Positions 6,330 through 15,424 of a DNA stretch of 49,795 nucleotides are shown here, in pieces; position 1 is the first letter of the stretch, and each line of letters begins with the position of its first letter. The translations under genes and the position numbers were made by a program. The notes beneath the pieces were generated by a model that did not search any database, had not been told where the DNA came from, and was given only the letters and a program-made list of their open reading frames with translations. Source of the DNA: CAZRWH01 sp964603905 (GTDB taxonomy: Bacteria > Patescibacteriota > Gracilibacteria > UBA1369 > UBA12470); contig CAZRWH010000007.1 of assembly GCA_964603905.1 (NCBI GenBank), positions 1-49,795 of the forward strand, read 5' to 3'.

Positions 6330-8075
6330 CTAAATGTCTAGGTTCTTAACCTTCTTAGCATGAGTTTGGATAAACTTCTTACGAGGAAGAACTTCAGATC
6401 CCATCAAGGTATCAAAAACCTTGTCAGCTCTTTCCGCATCTTCGATCGTAACACGAAGCATACTTCGTCTTTCAGGATCCATAGTTGTTTCCCAAAGCTG
6501 GTCAGGGTTCATCTCACCAAGACCTTTATATCGTTGAATAGAAATTTTCTGATCAGGGTTCATCGTCTTAACAATCTCTTCTTTCTCCTCATCATGATAA
6601 GCATAGGCCATCTTGCGCCCTTGAGCGACCTTATACAGAGGTGGCTGAGCAATATAAAGATGTCCACGCTCGATAAGAGGCTTGAAATAACGGAAGAAAA
6701 GAGTCAGAAGCAGTGTCCGGATATGAGCTCCATCAACATCGGCATCCGTCATGATTACAATCTTGTTGTAACGCAATTTATCCGGGTCAAAAGTCTCCCC
6801 TACACCAACACCAAGTGCGATGATAAGAGCTTTGATTTCGTTGTTACCCAAAATTCGATCAAGTCGAGCTTGCTCAACATTAAGAATCTTACCTCTAAGA
6901 GGCAAAATAGCTTGAAAATCACGGTTTCGCCCTTGTTTTGCAGATCCACCAGCAGAATCACCCTCCACAATGAAGAGTTCAGCAGTATCCGCATCCTTGG
7001 TCGAACAATCAGCAAGCTTACCAGGCAAAGTCATACCTTCAAGNNNNNNNNNNNNNNNNNNNNNNNNNNNNNNNNNNNNNNNNNNNNNNNNNNNNNNNNN
7101 NNNNNNNNNNNNNNNNNNNNNNNNNNNNNNNNNNNNNNNNNNNAGGTTGCCATCTTTTTCTTTAAGCAACTCATTCTTACGAGCATATGAGTTAACAATA
7201 CGAGTAAGAGCCGACCTAAAACCTGTAAGGTGCATACCACCTTCAGTTGTGTGAATGTTATTCGCAAAAGTATAAACAGTCTCTTGGAACGACTGAGTGT
7301 ATTGAAGAGAAACCTCAACAACTCCCTCAGGAACCTCTTTCTCAAGATAAACAATCTCACTTCCAATAGCCTCTTTATTCTTGTTGATATGACGAACATA
7401 AGATTTGATACCACCTTCAAAATAAAATTGATATTTCTTGTCTTCACGCTCATCGACAACCTGAATATTAACACCTTTCGTTAGATAAGCCTGTTGTCTC
7501 AAACGGTTCACAATAATATCCCATTTAAACTCTGTAGACTCAAAAATTTCAGGATCCGGAGTAAAAGAAATCTTCGTTCCAGTCTTTTCCGCATCACCAA
7601 CAACTTTCAAGTCACAAAGCGCATCTCCACGACTATATTCTTGGAAATGGATCTTTCCATCACGATAAATCTCAGCTTTCAAATTGGTAGAAAGAGCATT
7701 AACAACAGATACACCAACACCATGAAGACCACCAGAAACCTTGTACCCACCACCTTCACCAAATTTACCTCCGGCATGAAGAACTGTAAGAACAGTCTCA
7801 AGCGCAGACTTACCTGTTCGCGAATGCTTATCAACCGGAATACCACGACCATTATCTTCAACCGACAATGAACCATCTGCATGAATCGCCACCACAATAT
7901 TGTCACAGTGACCACCCATCGCTTCATCAATAGCGTTGTCAACGATTTCCCAAATTAGATGATGCAAACCAGCAACATCTGTTGTACCGATATACATTCC
8001 AGGACGCTTCCGAACAGCCTGAAGCCCCTCGAGAACGGTTATGTTATCAGCACTGTATCCCTTCTGTTCAGCCAT
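6330..8075 (-). CDS. gyrB: DNA gyrase subunit B, interrupted by an assembly gap
   Basis: This is the ATPase subunit of gyrase, which with GyrA introduces negative supercoils. The N-terminus has VLEGLQAVRKRPGMYIG, the GHKL residues EIVDNAIDEA and DNGRGIPV, and the ATP lid KVSGGLHGVGVSVVNAL. The C-terminal half has the TOPRIM motifs EGDSAGG and MTDADVDGAHIRTLL, followed by KIQRYKGLGEMN-like sequence (here SIQRYKGLGEMNPDQL). A run of 100 N at 7044-7143 falls between KEKDGN and LEGMTLPGKLADC. In other GyrB proteins about 80-90 residues separate these, so the true gap is longer than drawn. The visible parts look intact. gyrA is on the opposite strand 8.7 kb away. Confidence 0.95.
   Translation of the reverse strand: MAEQKGYSADNITVLEGLQAVRKRPGMYIGTTDVAGLHHLIWEIVDNAIDEAMGGHCDNIVVAIHADGSLSVEDNGRGIPVDKHSRTGKSALETVLTVLHAGGKFGEGGGYKVSGGLHGVGVSVVNALSTNLKAEIYRDGKIHFQEYSRGDALCDLKVVGDAEKTGTKISFTPDPEIFESTEFKWDIIVNRLRQQAYLTKGVNIQVVDEREDKKYQFYFEGGIKSYVRHINKNKEAIGSEIVYLEKEVPEGVVEVSLQYTQSFQETVYTFANNIHTTEGGMHLTGFRSALTRIVNSYARKNELLKEKDGNXXXXXXXXXXXXXXXXXXXXXXXXXXXXXXXXXXLEGMTLPGKLADCSTKDADTAELFIVEGDSAGGSAKQGRNRDFQAILPLRGKILNVEQARLDRILGNNEIKALIIALGVGVGETFDPDKLRYNKIVIMTDADVDGAHIRTLLLTLFFRYFKPLIERGHLYIAQPPLYKVAQGRKMAYAYHDEEKEEIVKTMNPDQKISIQRYKGLGEMNPDQLWETTMDPERRSMLRVTIEDAERADKVFDTLMGSEVLPRKKFIQTHAKKVKNLDI
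7044..7143. other. Assembly gap (100 N) within gyrB
   Basis: Exactly 100 N, the usual placeholder for a gap of unknown size. Family comparison predicts about 240-270 bp of coding sequence here, or more if an insert is present. Confidence 0.95.
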
Positions 8076-8108
8076 ATTATTTTTAGTTTTATGTTTAAAG
8101 ACCTGCGT

Positions 8109-8114
8109 ATTTTA
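8109..8114 (-). promoter_or_regulatory. Possible -10 box of gyrB
   Basis: TAAAAT on the minus strand, 33 nt before the gyrB start, with a poor T-rich -35 region. The spacing is reasonable but the -35 match is weak. Confidence 0.3.
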
Positions 8115-8151
8115 ACACACAAGAGATTTTTTCAAAAACTGAAAGTCATTT

Positions 8152-10455
8152 TCAAAACGAACCAAGAAATTCATCCACTTTAAACTCCCCCTCAACCTCT
8201 TCACCATCCACAGAAACACCGGTAATCACATCCTCATCAGTCCAAACAGCGAAATCAACACTTGATTCTCCAATCAAAACTCCTTCAACATAAAAGAAGT
8301 CCGAATCAAGATCCCAAGAAACAACATTATCTTCTGTTATAACAATTCCATACTCAGCCAAATACTCAACCAGCAAGGATATCGCCAACTTTTCCGAATA
8401 AGAAAGAATCCTGCCCTCCTCATCTTGCTCACCAACCTCAACTTCAATCTCCTCAACAATATCCAAGCCCAAAACAACGGCCTCAAGGTTTTCCAAATGA
8501 ACACCGGTAGTAAATCTCGAATCACCAACGACAAGGTCATAAATCAGCTTGCTATCTCGATCGTACTTAGCCTCAAAAGCTTTACCTCCAATCTCGCCGC
8601 CTTGAATCTCAAAAAGACGATATGCACTATCCCCTACAGACACAATCGCACTGTAAGAAACGCCTAAAGCATCCAGATCCCCATAAACAACATCCTTAGC
8701 TTCCGACAAAGTCAAAGAGGTCTCTTCTCCAGCACCCAAATGAAGACTTTGCAAATAAGCCTTGAGATCATCAACATCTTGCTCTTTCTCCAAGAACTCA
8801 TCAAAACGCTCCTGGAATGTCCCTCCAAGGCTCGTATATTCAACCGAATTAATGAACTGGACAATCAGCCACCCCTCATCAATTTGCTCTTCATAATAAG
8901 ACAAGACAGCAGCCTCAGAAGTTATTTCATCAAGTAATATCTCAGCATTTTCAAGAAGCAGAATCAAGACATCAGTCGCATTATCGATAGTTATACCTCT
9001 TTCTTCAACAAGGTCTTCAATTTTATTTACAACCTTAATTTTACTAGAAATAAAAGCTTGCCTCTCCTCATCCAAATCGACCCCAGAAATCGCAACTCTA
9101 AATACAGCCTGCTCAAAATTCTCCAGAAGATCAAAGTATTCAGAAACATAGAAACCGTCCTCATTAGTAAGAAGAACTGAAAGAAGTTCACGCTCCTCAC
9201 TAATATCTCTCCTAAACACCGTCAAATCAGATACTGACATCCCTAAGAAATCCCACCATCCACGCTCATATTCGGAGAAAGCTTCTTTTGCCAAAGCAAC
9301 TTCCCCATCAGAAACCAAATCATACATTTCATTAAGTCTATCTCTCAAAATAACCAAATTACCTTCATCAGAACCTCCCCAAAGAAGTTCACGCAAATAA
9401 GATTTAACCGGATACAAATCATCACCATATACTGAACTATTAAGAACCACATTCAGATAACTCAAGTAAGCTCTGTATTCCTCAGAAGAAACGGTACCAG
9501 TAGGCAGCATCTGCAACCTCTCAAGAGCTTCTAATTCCTCACCTCTCACACTCAAATAAAGAGCCTGATTCAAATATTTCAAGGTATCACTTTCCAACCA
9601 ATCCGCTCCACGCGACTCAGAAAAAGTCAGCAAATCACGAAGATTCATAACAAAATCGTGGATACTCGCCGCCAAACTTCCCTCTTCATAACCGGCATCA
9701 TAATCACGTCTCACAATAGACTCAAAATCGCTCAGAATCCCACGATACCTCGAGTCATCATTGGTAATATAATCACTCCAAAAAGACTTCCATTGATCAT
9801 CCGACAAACTATAAAAAGGATACTCCTTGATCAGCTTTGCGTATCTCAAATCCGCAACGACATCCTCAACAGAGTCCTTATCGAACTCAACATAATATCC
9901 TTCTGGAACAAGGTAACTATTCAAAGAATTCACTTCATCATCCAAGAAATGTATTCTTACAGGATGCTTATACGAATAAGCAAAAACATCCGTACCAAAC
10001 GCTTCTACATAATAATAACCATCAACATTTTGGAACATAAAATCACCAGACATAAGTCTAAGATCCAAAACACCACCCATATTAGCAACCCAAACACCAC
10101 CCTCTTCTAAATCAAGTGAAATCTGATAAAAACCTTCTGATTCTTCAATCGAAATAACCTCAAAACTACTTCCAGCCTCAAACCTAAGAAGATCAATCTC
10201 ATCAAAATAAACCTCAAAATACTGGCTTTCAACATCAAACTCCCCAACCGCAAATTCAGTATCACTAACCTTTCCATTCTCATAAATAACAACACTGCTC
10301 TCAAGCACAACCTGAGGCGCATTAACATTCAAAAAAGTTATCCAGAAAAACAATACAAAAAGGAACCCTGCAACAACGAAAAACACCAAAAAGCGCATAA
10401 ACAAAGGCCAATTGAAGCTTTTCGCAGAACGTTGCGAATATAAATCGTCACTCAT
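8152..10455 (-). CDS. Large membrane-anchored extracytoplasmic protein
   Basis: The protein has 767 residues. A short cytoplasmic tail is followed by a single membrane segment (about residues 19-42), and the rest is a long, very acidic exported part. Residues about 50-200 alternate beta-like strands and include VWVANMGGVLDLRLMSGDF, which recalls FecR-type sensor or scaffold domains. The middle (about 200-560) is helical with many Leu, Glu and Tyr. The last 200 residues again look beta-rich and hold two segments of the type found in small repeat domains of secreted proteins. No enzyme motif is seen. TGA is the stop. It is divergent from the SLH protease gene at 10648. Confidence 0.65.
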   Translation of the reverse strand: MSDDLYSQRSAKSFNWPLFMRFLVFFVVAGFLFVLFFWITFLNVNAPQVVLESSVVIYENGKVSDTEFAVGEFDVESQYFEVYFDEIDLLRFEAGSSFEVISIEESEGFYQISLDLEEGGVWVANMGGVLDLRLMSGDFMFQNVDGYYYVEAFGTDVFAYSYKHPVRIHFLDDEVNSLNSYLVPEGYYVEFDKDSVEDVVADLRYAKLIKEYPFYSLSDDQWKSFWSDYITNDDSRYRGILSDFESIVRRDYDAGYEEGSLAASIHDFVMNLRDLLTFSESRGADWLESDTLKYLNQALYLSVRGEELEALERLQMLPTGTVSSEEYRAYLSYLNVVLNSSVYGDDLYPVKSYLRELLWGGSDEGNLVILRDRLNEMYDLVSDGEVALAKEAFSEYERGWWDFLGMSVSDLTVFRRDISEERELLSVLLTNEDGFYVSEYFDLLENFEQAVFRVAISGVDLDEERQAFISSKIKVVNKIEDLVEERGITIDNATDVLILLLENAEILLDEITSEAAVLSYYEEQIDEGWLIVQFINSVEYTSLGGTFQERFDEFLEKEQDVDDLKAYLQSLHLGAGEETSLTLSEAKDVVYGDLDALGVSYSAIVSVGDSAYRLFEIQGGEIGGKAFEAKYDRDSKLIYDLVVGDSRFTTGVHLENLEAVVLGLDIVEEIEVEVGEQDEEGRILSYSEKLAISLLVEYLAEYGIVITEDNVVSWDLDSDFFYVEGVLIGESSVDFAVWTDEDVITGVSVDGEEVEGEFKVDEFLGSF

Positions 10456-10486
10456 AAGTCTAAATTGGTTTTTATTTTCGCAAAAA

Positions 10487-10492
10487 ATTATA
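10487..10492 (-). promoter_or_regulatory. -10 box for the large membrane-anchored protein
   Basis: A perfect TATAAT on the minus strand lies 31 nt before the ATG at 10455. The -35 region falls at the edge of the heptad array 10505-10553 and does not match consensus. Confidence 0.45.
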
Positions 10493-10504
10493 ACATGAAT
10501 GGAA

Positions 10505-10553
10505 GACGTATGACATAAGACTTAAGACATATGACTTATGACGTAAGACTTAT
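10505..10553. repeat. Heptad tandem array, seven units
   Basis: Units read GACGTAT, GACATAA, GACTTAA, GACATAT, GACTTAT, GACGTAA, GACTTAT, all without a gap. It lies between two divergent genes and continues into GATTTTT. Units GACATAA and GACTTAT recur in the array at 37501. Confidence 0.85.
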
Positions 10554-10592
10554 GATTTTTTGTCATGACCAATCTGCCATCTACTCCCCAGC

Positions 10593-10621
10593 TTGCACAA
10601 AACCACCCAATAGGATATAAA
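10593..10621 (+). promoter_or_regulatory. Promoter of the SLH-S41 protease gene
   Basis: TTGCAC (10593-10598) and TATAAA (10616-10621) are 17 nt apart, 26 nt before the ATG at 10648. Confidence 0.65.
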
Positions 10622-10647
10622 ACGATGGAAATCTAATAACCAATTTT

Positions 10648-12333
10648 ATGAAAAAAATCATAACAATCGCGACACTAATCGCACTAACAATCCCTACTAT
10701 CGCTCAAGCAAGCTTTGATGACGTAACAGAGACACACGAAAACCATAGCGCAATTGAGTATCTAATCGAATCAAACGGGATCACGGACGGAGACAACTTT
10801 AATCCTGACCAAAACATAACAAGAGCAGCTTTCTTCAAAATGCTACTGGCCAACTCAGGCATAACAAGTGAAAACGAGGTAGAAAACTACTTCACAGATC
10901 TAGAAGGAGACGAATGGTATGCCGTATACGCAAACAAAGCATACGAACTTGGGATAATCGAAACAGAAAACTTTTATCCTAGTCGAACCATCTCAAAAGC
11001 AGAAGCGGTGAAAGTTTTGATCAAATGGGGAGGAATCGCCGTTCCTAAATACACAAGCATAGAAGACTGGGACGTAAACTACCTAGATGTCTCATACGAA
11101 AACCTATACGCTCCTTATATCAAAAAAGCGATCGACATAGGCCTTATAGAAGCTAATGACGAAAACTATTTTGGAACACACAAACAACTAACAAGAGCTG
11201 AAGCAGCACAACTGATTTATGACTTCGATCAATACGCAATTACAGATGCTTATCTAGACATAATTTCAAGTGAAGTAGAGCAATATCTAGACATACCAAT
11301 GATCATGATAATCGAAGATGTTTATGAGAGACTAATGAACAACTATTACGGCGGCGGACTTGACGGAGAAACATTAATTTATGATGCAATAAAAGGGATG
11401 ACCGATTCACTCGGGGACGTTTACACAACCTTCTACCCTCCTACTCAAGCTGACGCATTAACAAGCACGTTGTCAGGGAACTTCAAAGGAATTGGAGTAT
11501 ACCTTCATCAAGAATCCAACGGAGATATTGTGATTACAGACGTAATCGAGAACTCTCCTGCAGAATCATCAGGATTTTTGGCAAACGACATCATAAAAGA
11601 AATCGACGGAATAGAAATTGAGGGGATGGGACTTGAAGAAGCAGCCGGTCTAATCCGAGGAGAAGAAGGATCTTCATTAGATATAACAGTATGGAGAACT
11701 GACAACAATAACGTAACGAGAACAACAACAATCACAACAACTCGAGAAGATATCGACATCAAATATGTTTCTGCCGAAACACTAGACGAAAACATCGTTT
11801 ACTTCGACATAGACAGCTTTGGAAGCTCAACGGATGAGGAGTTCGACGAACTTCTAGACGAACACATCACAGCTTCAACCAGAGGAATCATTTTGGACGT
11901 AAGAAACAACGGAGGTGGATATGTAAATACAGCAACAGGAATCCTTAGACATTTCATCACTGAAGACGACATAATCACAACAATCAGCTACAATCGTGCG
12001 AACGTAATCCATATATCTGCTGGACCTGCAGAACTACAAGACTACCCGGTAGTAGTACTAGTTAACGAAAACAGCGCATCAGCTTCTGAAATACTTGCTG
12101 TCTCTCTTCAGGAATATGGAATTGCAACCGTTATCGGAGAACAAACTTTTGGAAAAGGTACAGCTCAAGAGCTAATAACTTACTACGATGGATCAATCCT
12201 AAAAATGACAACTTCTCACTGGCTAACACCAAGCTGGAGAGACATTAACGAAATAGGAGTAACACCAGATATCGTTGTAGAAAATGAAGACGAGCAACTT
12301 CAAGAAGCGATCGATACAATTCTTGGAAACTAA
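10648..12333 (+). CDS. Secreted SLH-domain C-terminal processing protease (S41)
   Basis: A signal peptide covers residues 1-21 (cleavage after AQA). Three S-layer homology domains follow (about 22-200: FDDV.., YFTDLEGDEWYAVYANKAYELGI.., APYIKKAIDIGLI..), which normally bind cell-wall polymers. A linker leads to a PDZ domain (about 275-360, with GIGVYL and DVIENSPAESSGFLANDII) and an S41 CtpA-type serine protease domain. The catalytic region has the signature ENSASASEIL (474-483) and Lys503 in TFGKGTAQ. CtpA-type enzymes trim or degrade exported proteins. The SLH-protease fusion suggests a wall-anchored enzyme. Monocistronic; a convergent gene starts 4 bp after its stop. Confidence 0.9.
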   Translation: MKKIITIATLIALTIPTIAQASFDDVTETHENHSAIEYLIESNGITDGDNFNPDQNITRAAFFKMLLANSGITSENEVENYFTDLEGDEWYAVYANKAYELGIIETENFYPSRTISKAEAVKVLIKWGGIAVPKYTSIEDWDVNYLDVSYENLYAPYIKKAIDIGLIEANDENYFGTHKQLTRAEAAQLIYDFDQYAITDAYLDIISSEVEQYLDIPMIMIIEDVYERLMNNYYGGGLDGETLIYDAIKGMTDSLGDVYTTFYPPTQADALTSTLSGNFKGIGVYLHQESNGDIVITDVIENSPAESSGFLANDIIKEIDGIEIEGMGLEEAAGLIRGEEGSSLDITVWRTDNNNVTRTTTITTTREDIDIKYVSAETLDENIVYFDIDSFGSSTDEEFDELLDEHITASTRGIILDVRNNGGGYVNTATGILRHFITEDDIITTISYNRANVIHISAGPAELQDYPVVVLVNENSASASEILAVSLQEYGIATVIGEQTFGKGTAQELITYYDGSILKMTTSHWLTPSWRDINEIGVTPDIVVENEDEQLQEAIDTILGN

Positions 12334-12337
12334 ACTC

Positions 12338-12649
12338 CTACATATCAAACTCATTGAGCAACGCAACCAGAATCCTTTGATAATCAGAGATTGCTACAAG
12401 ATCTGGCCAAGGATAGGTACCACGCAAAGAATAATACCTCGTTGAATGCTCCATCATCGCATTAACAACAGCCATAATGTACTGGGATATTTCCCCATAA
12501 GTCATAGAGTCTTTTTGGACGGCCAAAACCCACTTAAGCCATTTCTGATCAACATCAACGCCAAAATCCCTACCCAAAACAGTACGGACAGCTCCAAAAA
12601 CGTCGGAAGTATCAAGACTAAGTTCAAGTTCTACGCTCAAAGAATCCAT
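12338..12649 (-). CDS. Hypothetical small soluble protein
   Basis: The product has 103 residues, is acidic and appears mostly helical, with aromatic residues in TRYYSLRGTYPWPDL. There is no signal peptide or membrane segment and no family I recognise. It lies 42 nt downstream of the SprT-like gene on the same strand and could be in an operon with it and the VirB4-like gene. Its end is 4 bp from the end of the convergent S41 protease gene. Confidence 0.5.
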   Translation of the reverse strand: MDSLSVELELSLDTSDVFGAVRTVLGRDFGVDVDQKWLKWVLAVQKDSMTYGEISQYIMAVVNAMMEHSTRYYSLRGTYPWPDLVAISDYQRILVALLNEFDM

Positions 12650-12691
12650 AGACTAGTTAAGGTAAATTAATTAAAAGGACCCGATTCTACA

Positions 12692-13087
12692 TCAAGAAAC
12701 AAGTTTTCGCCAATTATCTTTTGTCCAAGACTTCTCAAGGCGATATTGATGCAGAAGCCCACGAGCCTCCATTTCCTTCCTAACAACACCTCCACGATGA
12801 GGATGCCTATATTTGCGCTTCAATGGCGAACAAAAGCCATGAACATAATGACAAATCTCATGAGCCAAAACAGCTTCAACAATCTGAGCCGGAATCAAAG
12901 GATCTTTGAACCATCCATTCATAAGGATTGTTGATTTCTTCTTGTCACGCGTCATGCGAATCGACCCTAAACGAGTTTTAGCTTTACGAGAAAACTTAAC
13001 CTCAACCTCATTAGGTCGTGGCACATCCGAGAAGTATTCACCCCACATATCTTCAAGCAAATTGTTAAGCCAAATATTGTCGCGCAC
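12692..13087 (-). CDS. SprT/YgjP-like zinc metallopeptidase
   Basis: The protein has 132 residues from a GTG start at 13087. The motif AHEICHYVHG is an HExxH zinc site of the SprT/WSS1-type (gluzincin-like) fold, followed by HPHRGG and a helical tail with LHQYRLEKSWT. YgjP and SprT relatives are small metallopeptidases with roles in protein-DNA crosslink repair or unknown roles. I placed the start at GTG because the upstream ATG (13121-13123) would translate a hexamer array into LQLPLLLQLP, and the array abuts start codons elsewhere in the window. It follows the VirB4-like gene on the same strand. The stop is TGA. Confidence 0.7.
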   Translation of the reverse strand: MRDNIWLNNLLEDMWGEYFSDVPRPNEVEVKFSRKAKTRLGSIRMTRDKKKSTILMNGWFKDPLIPAQIVEAVLAHEICHYVHGFCSPLKRKYRHPHRGGVVRKEMEARGLLHQYRLEKSWTKDNWRKLVS

Positions 13088-13090
13088 GAT

Positions 13091-13120
13091 AGGTAGTTGT
13101 AGTAGTAGTGGTAGTTGTAG
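13091..13120 (-). repeat. Hexamer (CTACNN) tandem array before a GTG start
   Basis: On the minus strand units read CTACAA, CTACCA, CTACTA, CTACAA, CTACCT, followed by ATC and the GTG at 13087. It is almost identical to the array at 23716-23746 before ruvA. Confidence 0.8.
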
Positions 13121-13159
13121 CACAAAAAACCCCCATAAAAAACTGGAAGCTTCCTAAAA

Positions 13160-15403
13160 TTACTGCGGAGTAGATTCATCAACAATTACAGGCGCCTCTG
13201 TCGATTGTGGCTCAACAACAGGTTCTTGCTCAACCTCGGCCTCAACCTTCACCTCCTCGTTTTCTACCACCCCACTGTCCACTGTCATCTGTCCACTGTC
13301 ATCTGTGATCTGTTCACTGTCATCTACAACCTGCTCACCACCAAACAACGCTGAAGTATTATCAAACCCATCTGCAGGAGCTTCAACCACCTCTTCTTCT
13401 GTTGCTGACTGCTGACTACTAACTACTGACTCTTCTTCAACTTGCTCTTCCGACTTCTTCCTTTGACTCAAAAGCTCTTCAGGATTAGTCGTTATGATTC
13501 GATCCTCCGTATAAGATGCAATAATTTGAACCGCAACGTGCTTCAAACCTGCAAAGAACAAACCTTGTCCAACACCACTATTAAGCAGCATGTACTTCTC
13601 CCCTTCTGTTAAATTAAAGGTTTTTTGCAACATATCCATTGCAGAAGGAGACTGTTTAAGCAAAAGCTGCATAGATGAATTCGTAATAATCGGCCGCCCG
13701 AAATCGTTTTTCATAAAGTCCTCAACATCTTGAGTGATAGTTGTAACACCAAGGTAATATTTACGCGCTCTCTTAACCAAACCAAAAAGGAATCTAGCAG
13801 AATCTTCATGTTGCATCATCGACCAAGCCTCATCAATAACAAGAAGCCTTTTCTTCATATCGCTTTTCACCCTATTCCATATGTAACTCAAAATAATATA
13901 CATCGCGATAGGACGCAGTTCGTTTTCAAGATCTCTAACCGAGAACACCATAAGTCCTTTATCTAGGCTTACATTTGTAGGCTTATTGAAAACTCCAGCA
14001 TAAGTACCAGTAGTAAATTTTTGAATACGTTGAGCCATTTGTTCAGCACCTGTCATAGATGACAAAACAGAATGCAAATCCTCCATAGTTGGTGGATTGT
14101 AAGCTGAAGGATCAGGGGTGTCCATTGTAATACCCTTCGTCGCATAAACATCGATCAGTGCTTTATCCAAAAGTGCTTCCTCGGCAGGAGTAACAGATCC
14201 CAGCATAAGCTTGAGAAGACCTGTTAAATCAATGATCGAAGACCTCAAAAGATCCCCAGGCTTAACATTGTCAGCCGACAAAGGCTTAGGAAGATCAAAA
14301 GGATTAATCCGACGATCGGAATTTAGTGAAACATCCAAATAACTTCCTCCAACAGCTTCAGCAAGAGGTTGATATTCGTTTTCAGGGTCAATAACAATTA
14401 CATCTACTCCCATCATCAAGTACCTAAGAATTTCTAGTTTAACAGCGTAAGATTTACCAGCACCAGATTTCGCAAATATAACCGAGTTCGCATTCTCAAG
14501 TGAGAACCTATCAAAAATCACCAAGCTCTCATTATGTCTATTAAGACCGTACAAAATCCCATCATTTGACGTTAGTTCAGAAGAAATAAAAGGGAAAGTT
14601 GTAGAAAGCGGCGAAGTGTTCATATTAAGATTCACACCAAGCTCATCAAGACACAAAGGAATAGTTGAATTGAACGCATACTCCTGCTGAAGATCAGCAC
14701 GACGAGTTAGAACAAGCTTCCCTCCAAGAAGGCTTTCAAGCTGTTTTGTAGCTTTTTTAAGCTTATCTAAATCCTCAGAATAAACAGTGAAATACATCCC
14801 AAATTGAAAGAACTTCTCCTGTCCACGCTGAAGCTCCATTCTAAGTTGCTCAGCATCTTCAAGAGCTGTCTCAAGTGCAGGATCACCAACATTTCCTTTC
14901 TCACGATTCATCCTCATAGTTGCACGGAATTGCGCAACTTTACGCTTAAGAACTCGCATAATTCGAACAGAATCAACAGGATAAATGAATTGAGAAACAT
15001 CCATAGTAACCTCAAAATTCACAACCGGCGAAAGCCAATTTGTATCCAAGAAACGAGGATAAGAGTAAACATAATAACTTTGTGCATAAAACCCTTCAAC
15101 TCTCACATGACTATAAGCTGACTCAAAAGAAGCCGGAGCAATAAGATCACGAATCGAAGCCAATCCCTCGTTATAAAGTTTCTCTGTCTCGCTAATCTGC
15201 TTCCGCTCTTCTTCAGTCAAAGGTTTACCGCCTGTAACAGGATCAACAGAAGGTTTTTTAGGCCCAAGAAATTTCTCTATCAAAGACATCTTTTTCTTAA
15301 CAGATTCCGTAGCTTTTACCTCAGATTCAGACTGCGGTTTAGGAGCAACAGACTTTGCTTCTGTTTGAGATTCTGGAGTGTTTTGTACTGCTGATTCTTC
15401 CAT
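13160..15403 (-). CDS. VirB4/TraC-type ATPase with repetitive tail
   Basis: This 747-residue protein belongs to the HerA/VirB4 family of ring ATPases that power type IV secretion or related machines. The Walker A motif AKSGAGKS is at about residues 311-318 and Walker B (RLLVIDEAWSMM) at about 517-528, followed by ITQDVEDF as in VirB4. The N-terminal 300 residues match the VirB4 membrane-facing domain. The first 60 residues and last 120 are disordered, Glu/Ser/Val-rich. The tail is encoded by two heptad arrays (13272-13327 and 13402-13436), and the first gives a 7-residue repeat of DDSGQMT type. No other type IV secretion gene is nearby. A strong promoter precedes it. Confidence 0.85.
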   Translation of the reverse strand: MEESAVQNTPESQTEAKSVAPKPQSESEVKATESVKKKMSLIEKFLGPKKPSVDPVTGGKPLTEEERKQISETEKLYNEGLASIRDLIAPASFESAYSHVRVEGFYAQSYYVYSYPRFLDTNWLSPVVNFEVTMDVSQFIYPVDSVRIMRVLKRKVAQFRATMRMNREKGNVGDPALETALEDAEQLRMELQRGQEKFFQFGMYFTVYSEDLDKLKKATKQLESLLGGKLVLTRRADLQQEYAFNSTIPLCLDELGVNLNMNTSPLSTTFPFISSELTSNDGILYGLNRHNESLVIFDRFSLENANSVIFAKSGAGKSYAVKLEILRYLMMGVDVIVIDPENEYQPLAEAVGGSYLDVSLNSDRRINPFDLPKPLSADNVKPGDLLRSSIIDLTGLLKLMLGSVTPAEEALLDKALIDVYATKGITMDTPDPSAYNPPTMEDLHSVLSSMTGAEQMAQRIQKFTTGTYAGVFNKPTNVSLDKGLMVFSVRDLENELRPIAMYIILSYIWNRVKSDMKKRLLVIDEAWSMMQHEDSARFLFGLVKRARKYYLGVTTITQDVEDFMKNDFGRPIITNSSMQLLLKQSPSAMDMLQKTFNLTEGEKYMLLNSGVGQGLFFAGLKHVAVQIIASYTEDRIITTNPEELLSQRKKSEEQVEEESVVSSQQSATEEEVVEAPADGFDNTSALFGGEQVVDDSEQITDDSGQMTVDSGVVENEEVKVEAEVEQEPVVEPQSTEAPVIVDESTPQ
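13272..13327. repeat. Heptad array inside the VirB4-like coding region
   Basis: Eight units: CCACTGT twice, CATCTGT, CCACTGT, CATCTGT, GATCTGT, TCACTGT, CATCTAC. Three heptads equal seven codons, so the protein shows a 7-residue repeat. Confidence 0.9.
13402..13436. repeat. Second heptad array in the VirB4-like coding region
   Basis: Units read TTGCTGA, CTGCTGA, CTACTAA, CTACTGA, CTCTTCT. They are of the same CT-start type as the intergenic arrays at 462 and 44279. Confidence 0.7.
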
Positions 15404-15424
15404 TTGTGTTTTTTATATCTGTTA

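Noticed and set aside
8152..8160. UGA decoded as glycine
   Set aside because: UGA ends prmC in an ATGA overlap with prfA and the prepilin peptidase gene in an ATGA overlap with gpmI, and closes several other genes at natural ends, so it is a stop.
13088..13123. ATG start of the SprT-like gene
   Set aside because: It would translate the hexamer array into a Leu/Gln/Pro repeat; the GTG at 13087 fits the pattern of arrays ending at starts.
13160..15403. Integrated conjugative element around the VirB4-like gene
   Set aside because: No relaxase, coupling protein, integrase or attachment repeats are present; the neighbours are housekeeping or unknown genes.
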